From Oceanospirillaceae bacterium (GTDB taxonomy: Bacteria; Pseudomonadota; Gammaproteobacteria; Pseudomonadales; Balneatricaceae): 17,916 nt of DNA. Shown here in pieces: positions 7,562 through 13,564 of the stretch. Both the position numbers and the translations under genes were made by a program. The notes under the pieces were generated by a model. That model saw only the letters and a program-made list of their open reading frames with translations, had not been told where the DNA came from and did not search any database. Numbering within the stretch: the stretch's first letter is position 1; each line of letters starts with the position of its first letter. The stretch lies in contig JAGSHA010000021.1 in assembly GCA_023954795.1 (NCBI GenBank), positions 1-17,916 of the forward strand, written 5' to 3'.

Positions 7562-7954
7562 TCAACTCTCTTCGGCAACCTTGGCTTCGTAGCCAGCAGC
7601 ATCCAGCAGGTGGCTCAAGTCAGCGCCTTCAGCCAACTTGATTTTTGCAATCCAACCGCCTGTAAACGCTTCGTCGTTCACAGTTTCTGGTGCATCTTCC
7701 AGGGTTTCGTTCACTTCTACGATCTCACCAGATACTGGGGAGTAGATGTCGGACGCTGCTTTTACAGACTCAACCAGAGAGAACTCTTCGCCCTGCTCTA
7801 CTTCACGGCCGACTTCTGGCAGCTCAACGAATACCACATCACCCAGCAGTTCCTGTGCGTGATCAGAGATACCCACGGTTACAGTGCCGTCACCGTTGTC
7901 CAGAACCCACTCGTGAGATGGTGCGAATTTCAGATTAGCTGGTACATTGCTCAT
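7562..7954 (-). CDS. gcvH: Glycine cleavage system H protein
   Basis: 130 residues, the usual length. It is the lipoylated shuttle between P, T and L proteins. The lipoyl-attachment motif is LVESVKAASDIYSPVSGE with Lys65. The N-terminal segment HEWV and the internal GISDHAQELLGDVVFVELP are diagnostic. The ATG at 7952-7954 is preceded by GAGGA seven bases upstream. It lies 114 bp after glyA and before gcvP in the same minus-strand unit. LipA, encoded in the opposite block, would supply its lipoyl group. Confidence 0.98.
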   Translation of the reverse strand: MSNVPANLKFAPSHEWVLDNGDGTVTVGISDHAQELLGDVVFVELPEVGREVEQGEEFSLVESVKAASDIYSPVSGEIVEVNETLEDAPETVNDEAFTGGWIAKIKLAEGADLSHLLDAAGYEAKVAEES

Positions 7955-7987
7955 ATTCTTGTCCTCAAACTTGTCACATCTAGTGAA

Positions 7988-8024
7988 CAGACAGCGCGCT
8001 TAAATTCGGGAACGTCACTGTCTG
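7988..8024 (-). other. Inverted repeat in the glyA-gcvH intergenic region
   Basis: CAGACAG at 7988-7994 is complementary to CTGTCTG at 8018-8024, giving a seven-pair stem with a 23-nt loop in the glyA-gcvH transcript. No T-run follows. Its role is unknown. Confidence 0.4.
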
Positions 8025-8050
8025 CTAACGATTATCTATGGATTAAATCT

Positions 8051-8074
8051 TGTATTAACGCTGCTGTATTAACG
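8051..8074. repeat. 10-bp direct repeat spanning the glyA stop codon
   Basis: TGTATTAACG occurs at 8051-8060 and again at 8065-8074, a 14-bp period. The second copy contains the glyA stop (TTA at 8069-8071 on the plus strand). It looks like a small local duplication at the gene end. Confidence 0.6.
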
Positions 8075-9373
8075 GTACAACGGGAAACGTGCACACAGGG
8101 CTTTAACCTGTTCGTGAACTTTCGCTTCCGCAGCGCTGTTGTCTTCAGGATTAGCAGCCAGGCCATCCAGAACATCGCCGATCAGGTTACCGATCAGGCG
8201 GAACTCTTCTTCACCGAAACCACGGCTTGTACCCGCTGGTGTACCCAGACGTACACCGGAGGTAACCATTGGTTTCTCAGGATCGAACGGGATACCGTTC
8301 TTGTTGCAGGTGATGCCTGCACGTTCCAGAGATTCTTCGGTTGCGTTGCCTTTCAGACCTTTCGGACGCAGGTCAACCAGCATCAGGTGCGTATCAGTAC
8401 CACCGGTTACGATGTCACAGCCACGCTCAACCAGCGTTTCAGCCAGGACAGATGCGTTTTTAACAACCTGCTTGATGTAATCAGTGAACTGCGGCTGCAG
8501 AGCTTCACCGAAAGCAACTGCTTTAGACGCGATCACGTGCATCAATGGACCACCCTGCAAACCCGGGAATACGGCAGAGTTGATCTTCTTACCCAGATCC
8601 AGGTCGTTGGACAGAACCATACCGCCACGAGGACCACGCAACGTTTTGTGTGTCGTGGTGGTTACGATGTGAGCGTGTGGCAGCGGGCTTGGGTGCTGAC
8701 CTGTCGCGATCAGACCGGCAATGTGCGCCATATCGACCATCAGGTATGCGCCTACTTTGTCAGCGATCTCGCGGAAACGCGCAAAGTCGATTTCACGAGG
8801 AATTGCAGAACCGCCTGCGATGATCAGTTTCGGCTGGCACTCAACGGCCTGTGCTTCAACGGCATCGTAATCGATACGCTGAGTGTCTTTATCCACGCCG
8901 TACTGTTCAGCGTTGAACCATTTACCAGACTGCGCAGGACGTGCACCGTGAGTCAGGTGACCACCTGCGTCCAGAGACATACCCAGGATGGTGTCGCCTG
9001 GCTGCAACAAAGCCATAAATACCGCACCGTTAGCCTGCGCACCGGAGTGAGGCTGTACGTTTACGTATTCGCAGTTGAACAGCTGCTTAGCACGGTCTAT
9101 TGCCAGTGCTTCAACTTCATCAACATATTCACAACCACCGTAGTAACGACGGCCTACGTAACCTTCAGCGTATTTGTTAGTCAGCTCAGTGCCCTGCGCC
9201 TGCATCACCGCTTTGGATACGATGTTTTCAGAGGCAATCAGCTCAATGCCGTCTTCCTGTCGGTGAAATTCACGCTCAACGGCAGCTTTGATTGCTGAAT
9301 CAGCTTCTGCCAAGTCACAGGTAAAGAACTTTTCGCTCGCAGCGTCGTTTCTATACAGATCGCTCATGCTCAT
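8069..9373 (-). CDS. glyA: Serine hydroxymethyltransferase
   Basis: 434 residues. A PLP enzyme interconverting glycine plus methylene-THF with serine plus THF. Conserved features: ELIASENIVS (residues 44-53), GYVGRRYYGG, VDMAHIAG with Asp214 and His217, and the PLP-lysine motif TTTTHKTLRGPRGG with Lys243. C-terminal folate-site sequence LGTPAGTSRGFGEEE is present. Two ATGs two codons apart (9373 and 9367) could both start translation; the first has only a weak upstream GAG. The gene sits between sdaA (80 bp upstream) and gcvH. In this setting it consumes the methylene-THF made by glycine cleavage to turn a second glycine into serine for SdaA. A second glyA for biosynthesis probably exists elsewhere; that is inference. 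Confidence 0.98.
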   Translation of the reverse strand: MSMSDLYRNDAASEKFFTCDLAEADSAIKAAVEREFHRQEDGIELIASENIVSKAVMQAQGTELTNKYAEGYVGRRYYGGCEYVDEVEALAIDRAKQLFNCEYVNVQPHSGAQANGAVFMALLQPGDTILGMSLDAGGHLTHGARPAQSGKWFNAEQYGVDKDTQRIDYDAVEAQAVECQPKLIIAGGSAIPREIDFARFREIADKVGAYLMVDMAHIAGLIATGQHPSPLPHAHIVTTTTHKTLRGPRGGMVLSNDLDLGKKINSAVFPGLQGGPLMHVIASKAVAFGEALQPQFTDYIKQVVKNASVLAETLVERGCDIVTGGTDTHLMLVDLRPKGLKGNATEESLERAGITCNKNGIPFDPEKPMVTSGVRLGTPAGTSRGFGEEEFRLIGNLIGDVLDGLAANPEDNSAAEAKVHEQVKALCARFPLYR

Positions 9374-9453
9374 GGTTTTGATCTCTGTTTGTTATTTTCA
9401 AAGAGTGCTGCAGTGCCAGGCAAGGCATCCACAGCGGCCTTCTCTGGGTTACA

Positions 9454-10839
9454 TCAGCAAGCCACGGCGTTAACCGCCAGGCCACCTGTTGAGGTTTCTT
9501 TATATTTGTCCTGCATATCGACGCCGGTCTGACGCATCGTTTCGATTACAGAATCCAAAGAGACGTGGTGTTCACCATCGCCCCGCAATGCCAGACGGGC
9601 AGCATTGATTGCTTTCACTGCGCCCATGGTATTGCGTTCAATACATGGCACCTGAACCAAACCACCGATAGGGTCGCAGGTCAGTCCCAAGTTGTGTTCC
9701 ATACCAATTTCCGCAGCGTTTTCGATCTGCTCATTGGTACCACCCATCACCGCACAAAGAGCACCGGCAGCCATTGAACAGGCCACGCCGATTTCACCCT
9801 GACAGCCCACTTCTGCTGCGGAGATAGATGCATTTGTTTTGTACAACATGCCGATCGCTGCTGCCGTTGCCAAAAAGCGCACAACACCTTCTTCATTGGC
9901 ATTCGGGACAAATCGATCGTAATACGCCAGTACAGCAGGAATAACACCAGCAGCACCGTTGGTCGGTGCAGTCACGACACGGCCACCGGCTGCGTTCTCC
10001 TCATTGACTGCAATCGCATACAGATTGACCCAATCCATCACCGTCAGCTGATCTTTCAGCGCTTTTTCCGGTTGATCGACCAGTTCCCGGTACAGCTCAT
10101 TTGCACGACGCTTAACCTTCAGGCCACCCGGCAGGGTACCTGTCTGCTGGCAACCACGGCGGATACAGTTATCCATCACGTGCCAAATCTTCATCACCGC
10201 CGTGTTCACCTTTTCGTCGGTGCCCATGCGGGAACGTTCGTTGGTCAGCACAACATCAGCGATAGTGATGTTCTCTTTTTTGCAAATCTCGAGAAGCTCT
10301 ACACCGTTGTTGAACCAATAAGGGATGCTGTGCTCGACAGCCGCTTTCTCGCCATTCTCGCCCGCTTCCGCGTCGCTCAAAACGAAACCGCCACCGACAG
10401 AGTAATAAATGCTATCCAGAGTGATGATGCCCGCTGCATCAAATGCACAGAAACGCATACCATTAGGATGTTTAGGCAGGGACTCACCAAAGTTGAAGGG
10501 CAGATCGGTATCGCGCTTAAAAGGAATAATGCGCTCACCGGCGAGGTTCAGCTCACCACTATCATCAATCTGCTGAATGTACTCAGGCACTTTATCGGGA
10601 TTAACCAGATCAGGCTGTTCGCCCAACAGACCCAGCAATACAGCGACATCCGTTGCGTGGCCTGCGCCAGTCATGGCCAGTGAGCCATACAGATCTACCT
10701 TCACACGGCTTACGCCGTCTAAAAGGTTTTTGTCGCGCAACTCGTTCAGGAAACGGTTTGCTGCAACCATAGGTCCAACAGTATGTGAACTGGAAGGACC
10801 GATACCCACTTTAAAAAGATCAAAGATGCTGAGTAGCAT
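9454..10839 (-). CDS. sdaA: L-serine ammonia-lyase, single-chain 4Fe-4S type
   Basis: 461 residues. It deaminates L-serine to pyruvate using a 4Fe-4S cluster. The N-terminal signature SIFDLFKVGIGPSSSHTVGP is exact for the family. Candidate cluster cysteines are Cys346 (VGCQGE), Cys388 (LTCDP) and Cys399 (VPCIERN). The last residue is Cys461, corresponding to the C-terminal tail-in-mouth cysteine of the Legionella pneumophila enzyme; all four are offset by three from that protein. The start ATG has GGAGG eight bases upstream. First gene of the minus-strand unit, divergent from the XRE-cupin regulator. It provides the exit of glycine/serine carbon to pyruvate. Confidence 0.97.
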   Translation of the reverse strand: MLLSIFDLFKVGIGPSSSHTVGPMVAANRFLNELRDKNLLDGVSRVKVDLYGSLAMTGAGHATDVAVLLGLLGEQPDLVNPDKVPEYIQQIDDSGELNLAGERIIPFKRDTDLPFNFGESLPKHPNGMRFCAFDAAGIITLDSIYYSVGGGFVLSDAEAGENGEKAAVEHSIPYWFNNGVELLEICKKENITIADVVLTNERSRMGTDEKVNTAVMKIWHVMDNCIRRGCQQTGTLPGGLKVKRRANELYRELVDQPEKALKDQLTVMDWVNLYAIAVNEENAAGGRVVTAPTNGAAGVIPAVLAYYDRFVPNANEEGVVRFLATAAAIGMLYKTNASISAAEVGCQGEIGVACSMAAGALCAVMGGTNEQIENAAEIGMEHNLGLTCDPIGGLVQVPCIERNTMGAVKAINAARLALRGDGEHHVSLDSVIETMRQTGVDMQDKYKETSTGGLAVNAVAC

Positions 10840-10970
10840 GACTCAAGCCTCCAACTTTATTTTTATTTACTGCTTTATTAGGAGACATCCCAAGCTTCGC
10901 ACTCTGACAAAGCTAAGCAAATCGGATTAACGCATTGGCTAAAAAGTAGCCTCAACCGCGTATATTGTTC

Positions 10971-10999
10971 AGACTAGCAACAGATTTCATAATTGGCAA
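10971..10999 (-). promoter_or_regulatory. sdaA: Candidate promoter of the sdaA-glyA-gcvH-gcvP operon
   Basis: On the minus strand TTGCCA (10999-10994, five of six to the -35 consensus), a 17-bp spacer, then TAGTCT (10976-10971, three of six to the -10 consensus). The core palindrome at 11006-11019 lies just upstream of this -35, centred near -48. A weak -10 with an adjacent upstream operator would suit an activated promoter, but this is inference from spacing only. Confidence 0.3.
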
Positions 11000-11026
11000 C
11001 AAAAATTTCCTATTGGAAACTTTTGT
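10999..11026. promoter_or_regulatory. Palindromic operator in the sdaA/regulator divergent region
   Basis: The core TTTCC-TATT-GGAAA (11006-11019) is the centre of a near-perfect 28-bp palindrome. The 12-bp arms (10999-11010 and 11015-11026) have one mismatch, around a 4-bp TATT spacer. The same core with the same TATT spacer occurs upstream of gcvT at 12033-12048. It is probably the binding site of the XRE-cupin regulator encoded at 11144. Confidence 0.72.
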
Positions 11027-11143
11027 ATCAATAGCGTAAATAAAACGGACTTCTGTTTCCTTTAAAAGAGTCCTGCGCTTGTGTACCATTTTTGGAAACA
11101 GCTCCCTGAAGGAGTGAGTCAGGAGCTAAGGAGTGAACAAAAG

Positions 11144-11776
11144 ATGTCCGACGAACCACATTTCCTGAGAGAAGAACGCGTAGAGATCTCACGTGCAGAC
11201 GCTAACAGTGAAGCTGCAGTAGAACCGTTACAGCTGGGCAAGCGCGTCCGTGAAATTCGCCTGAGCCAAAACCTGACACTGGAAGAAGCCAGCAAACGTA
11301 CCGGCCTGGCGCGCTCTACCTTATCCAAAATTGAGAACGAACAGATCTCACCCACATTCTCTGCAGTGAATAAGCTGGTGAAGGGCCTGGGTATAGATAT
11401 CCCCCAGCTATTCAGCCAGCCAAAGCGCAGTGCAGCTGCCGGTGGCCGCCGTGACATTACGCGTAGCGGTACTGGTACTCCGCACCCTACACCGACGTAT
11501 GAGCACGAAATGCTGGCGACTCAACTGACCAGCAAGAAGATGATTCCATACCGCACGACGGTACGCGCGCGTTCCTTCGAAGAATACCCAGAGTGGGTGC
11601 GTCATGACGGTGAAGAGTTCCTATTTGTACTTAAAGGCTCTTTACTCTTCTATACAGAATTCTATGAACCGATCGAACTATTCGAAGGTGACTCTGCATA
11701 TTATGACTGTGAAATGGGCCATTCACTGGTATCCACCAGCGAAGCGGATGCCGAGGTCATTTGGGTCACCGCCTAA
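11144..11776 (+). CDS. XRE-family transcriptional regulator with C-terminal cupin domain
   Basis: 210 residues from the chosen ATG. An XRE-type helix-turn-helix occupies about residues 31-85 (LGKRVREIRLSQNLTLEEAS, then RSTLSKIENEQISPT). A small-ligand-binding cupin_2 domain occupies about 130-208 (RHDGEEFLFVLKGSL and the GDSAYYDCEMGHS strand). Such proteins usually sense an amino acid or related metabolite. Here glycine or serine is the likely ligand, by context. Starts: ATG 11144 has AAGGAG 10 bases upstream. In-frame GTGs at 11114 and 11081 could give N-terminally extended forms. It is divergent from sdaA and upstream of gcvT, with an operator palindrome at each promoter region. It fills the place that GcsR, a sigma-54 activator, has at the comparable Pseudomonas aeruginosa locus. 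Confidence 0.9.
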   Translation: MSDEPHFLREERVEISRADANSEAAVEPLQLGKRVREIRLSQNLTLEEASKRTGLARSTLSKIENEQISPTFSAVNKLVKGLGIDIPQLFSQPKRSAAAGGRRDITRSGTGTPHPTPTYEHEMLATQLTSKKMIPYRTTVRARSFEEYPEWVRHDGEEFLFVLKGSLLFYTEFYEPIELFEGDSAYYDCEMGHSLVSTSEADAEVIWVTA

Positions 11777-11852
11777 AGGTTTATCTAAGACAGAGGGCGG
11801 TCTGTTCCCCTTAAGGACGAACTGACTTATACTCTGATGATTCTTCCTGAAG

Positions 11853-11889
11853 TGCCATCGTAGGTTTTTCCTGCGACGGCATTTTTTTT
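11853..11889 (+). terminator. Intrinsic terminator of the XRE-cupin regulator gene
   Basis: A 12-position stem (11853-11864 with 11870-11881, one A/C mismatch and one wobble), a TTTTT loop and a run of eight T residues at 11882-11889. It isolates the regulator gene from gcvT, so gcvT needs its own promoter. Confidence 0.88.
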
Positions 11890-12012
11890 GTCTACAGCCT
11901 GCCAGTAGTAATTTCATCCCTTTTTCGCCCTATCGACGCAATCTTTTACCCGCCTGATCGCTTTTTCTGCATCTGTTAGCCGAATTGATTAGAAAAAAAT
12001 CACTTGCATGGA

Positions 12013-12028
12013 GTTTCCTGTTGGTCTA
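12013..12028. promoter_or_regulatory. Degenerate upstream copy of the gcvT operator
   Basis: GTTTCC-TGTT-GG with a decayed right arm. It starts exactly 20 bp before the perfect copy at 12033, so both would face the same side of the helix. It could be a weaker second site. Confidence 0.45.
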
Positions 12029-12032
12029 AGTT

Positions 12033-12048
12033 GTTTCCTATTGGAAAC
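12033..12048. promoter_or_regulatory. Palindromic operator upstream of gcvT
   Basis: A perfect GTTTCC-TATT-GGAAAC, six-base arms and 4-bp spacer, sharing core and spacer with the palindrome in the sdaA/regulator region. It lies about 165 bp upstream of the gcvT ATG, leaving room for a promoter and a structured leader. Probable target of the XRE-cupin protein. Confidence 0.72.
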
Positions 12049-12104
12049 TTATGATCTCTTTTGATCGTATCTACCTATTTATAGAAACAAACGGGTAGCA
12101 GTTT

Positions 12105-12175
12105 TGTGTCTCTGGTTGGCGCACAATCGGCCTTTTGCTCCAACCAACCGGTGGCCTAATGGCCACCGGGACACA
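12105..12175 (+). ncRNA. Candidate structured leader RNA of gcvT (three-way junction)
   Basis: Three helices nest compactly. P1 is TGTGTCTC (12105-12112) with GGGACACA (12168-12175), eight pairs with one wobble. P2 is TGGTTGG (12113-12119) with CCAACCA (12140-12146) and a 20-nt loop. P3 is GGTGGCC-TAAT-GGCCACC (12150-12167), extendable to nine perfect pairs if P1 opens. No T-run follows, so it is not an intrinsic terminator. The fold ends 37 nt before the gcvT ATG. The pairings are read by eye and no energy calculation or conservation was available. It does not match the glycine riboswitch. Confidence 0.4.
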
Positions 12176-12211
12176 CCTTCTCCCCACCAATAAAAAACGA
12201 AGAGGTTCGAT

Positions 12212-13339
12212 ATGGCTGAAACACAAGGTGCTCTGAAGAAAACTCCCCTGTTTGATCTTCACGTAGAGCTGGGCGCAAAAATGGTTCCTTTCGCTGGGTA
12301 CGAGATGCCTGTTCAGTACCCTCTGGGCGTAAAGAAGGAACACTTGCACACCCGTAATCAAGCGGGCCTGTTTGATGTTTCCCATATGGGTCAGGTTAAG
12401 CTGAGCGGTGCCAACGCAGCAGCAGCTTTGGAAAAACTGGTCCCGGTCGACATTATTGACCTGCCTGCGGGTAAACAGCGTTATGCGCTGTTCACCAACG
12501 AAGAAGGCGGCATCATGGATGACCTGATGGTCACCAACTACGGTGACTGGATCTACGTTGTTGTTAACGCAGCATGCAAAGAGCAGGACATCGCTCACAT
12601 GCAGGCTAACCTGGGCGAAGGCGTTGAACTGGAACTGCTGGACGATCGCGCACTGGTCGCTGTTCAGGGTCCTACCGCTGCACAGGCGATTTCCCGCCTG
12701 GCACCTGAAGCTGGCGAAATGGTGTTCATGGATTCTCGCCAGATGCAGATCGATGGCGTTGACTGCTTTGTATCCCGCTCCGGTTACACCGGTGAAGATG
12801 GCTACGAAATTTCTATCCCATCCGCTGACGCTGACCGTCTGTGCCGCCTGTTCCTGGAACAGCCAGAAATTGAAGGCATTGGCCTGGGTGCCCGTGACTC
12901 CTTGCGTCTGGAATCCGGTCTGTGTCTGTACGGTCACGACTTGGATCAGAGCACGACGCCTCTGGAAGGCAGCCTGATCTGGGCGATCTCCAAATGCCGT
13001 CGTGCAGATGGCGAACGTGCAGGTGGCTTCCCGGGTGCTGACAAGGTACTGGATCAGATCACCAACAAAAACTGGACGCGTAAGCGCGTTGGTTTGCTGG
13101 GTGAAGGTCGTGCGCCAGTACGTGAAGGTACCGAACTGTTTGATGCCGATGGCAACAAGATCGGTGTTGTAACGAGCGGCACGTACGGACCAACCATCGA
13201 AAAACCTGTTGCAATGGCTTACGTAGAAACAGCCTTCAGCCCACTGGATACTGTGGTATTCGCTGAAGTCCGCGGCAAAAAACTGCCAATGACCGTTTCC
13301 CGTATGCCATTCATCGAGCAGCGTTACTACCGCGGTTAA
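12212..13339 (+). CDS. gcvT: Glycine cleavage system T protein (aminomethyltransferase)
   Basis: 375 residues, slightly longer than E. coli GcvT. It releases ammonia from the aminomethyl-lipoyl arm of GcvH and makes 5,10-methylene-THF. Recognisable blocks: KTPLFDLHVELGAKMVPFAG near the start, LFDVSHMGQ, the catalytic/folate segment NEEGGIMDDLMV, and GLGARDSLRLESGLCLYGHD. The C-terminal half has the usual GxVTSGTYGPTIEKPVAMAYV sequence. The ATG at 12212 has GAAGAGG six bases upstream. It is transcribed away from gcvP/gcvH, separated by the regulator gene, but shares the same palindrome. Codon use looks uniform with the neighbouring genes. High confidence. Confidence 0.98.
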   Translation: MAETQGALKKTPLFDLHVELGAKMVPFAGYEMPVQYPLGVKKEHLHTRNQAGLFDVSHMGQVKLSGANAAAALEKLVPVDIIDLPAGKQRYALFTNEEGGIMDDLMVTNYGDWIYVVVNAACKEQDIAHMQANLGEGVELELLDDRALVAVQGPTAAQAISRLAPEAGEMVFMDSRQMQIDGVDCFVSRSGYTGEDGYEISIPSADADRLCRLFLEQPEIEGIGLGARDSLRLESGLCLYGHDLDQSTTPLEGSLIWAISKCRRADGERAGGFPGADKVLDQITNKNWTRKRVGLLGEGRAPVREGTELFDADGNKIGVVTSGTYGPTIEKPVAMAYVETAFSPLDTVVFAEVRGKKLPMTVSRMPFIEQRYYRG

Positions 13340-13340
13340 T

Positions 13341-13446
13341 CCCGCGAACAGGCCGGATAAGCGCGGGCTGACGGAGCTAAACAGAGGCGGTGCGGAAACG
13401 CACCACTGAGGGTCGCAAATGAGCATGTTCATCAATGCCTGACCCT
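13341..13446 (+). other. Cluster of three hairpins between gcvT and the lipoyl synthase gene
   Basis: Immediately after the gcvT stop: CCCGCG/CGCGGG (13341-13346 with 13362-13367), then GGTGCG-GAAA-CGCACC with a GNRA tetraloop (13389-13404), then AGGGTC/GACCCT (13409-13414 with 13441-13446). None has a T-run, so transcription probably continues into lipA. A fourth stem, GAAGGGG/CCCCTTC, lies near 13504-13528 before the lipA ribosome site. Confidence 0.55.
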
Positions 13447-13551
13447 GTATAAAACTCTGCAGCAACGCTTATCCACCATCGTTAAGTTCAAGTGCTATAG
13501 ATAGAAGGGGCATCTCATTGTCCCCTTCATCATAAAAATAAGAATCCACCC

Positions 13552-13560
13552 AGGAGGTGA
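13552..13560 (+). promoter_or_regulatory. Exceptionally strong ribosome-binding site of the lipoyl synthase gene
   Basis: AGGAGGTGA is a full match to the 16S 3' end, with the ATG at 13565. It fixes the start and predicts efficient translation, in contrast to the weaker sites of most genes in the window. Confidence 0.85.
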
Positions 13561-13564
13561 CGTA

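Larger units (their letters stand above)
10840..11143. other. Divergent control region between sdaA and the XRE-cupin regulator gene
   Basis: About 300 bp with no protein-coding signal other than alternative upstream starts for the regulator. It contains the main palindrome (10999-11026), further GTTTCC/GGAAAC half-sites at 11055-11060 and 11094-11099, and a cluster of three GGAG Shine-Dalgarno-like repeats at 11110-11133 just before the regulator ATG. Confidence 0.7.
11777..12211. other. 435-bp region between the regulator gene and gcvT
   Basis: No ORF on either strand is credible. It contains the regulator's terminator (11853-11889), about 110 bp of featureless sequence, tandem operator-like sites (12013-12028, 12033-12048) and a foldable gcvT leader (12105-12175). 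I found no convincing sigma-70 pair for gcvT and no glycine-riboswitch core. Confidence 0.7.

Noticed and set aside
7610..9298. A 562-codon plus-strand open frame opposite glyA and gcvH
   Set aside because: It is wholly antisense to two clearly functional genes. Its translation is low-complexity in character (rich in Thr, Arg, Gln, Val, Phe) with no recognisable domain, and it spans an intergenic gap.
12148..12169. Perfect 9-bp hairpin before gcvT as a terminator or attenuator
   Set aside because: It is followed by GACACACC rather than T residues, so it is not intrinsic by itself; described instead as part of the leader fold.
12071..13465. A 464-codon minus-strand open frame opposite gcvT
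   Set aside because: It is an antisense shadow of gcvT. It also crosses the gcvT leader and terminal hairpins and shows no family resemblance.
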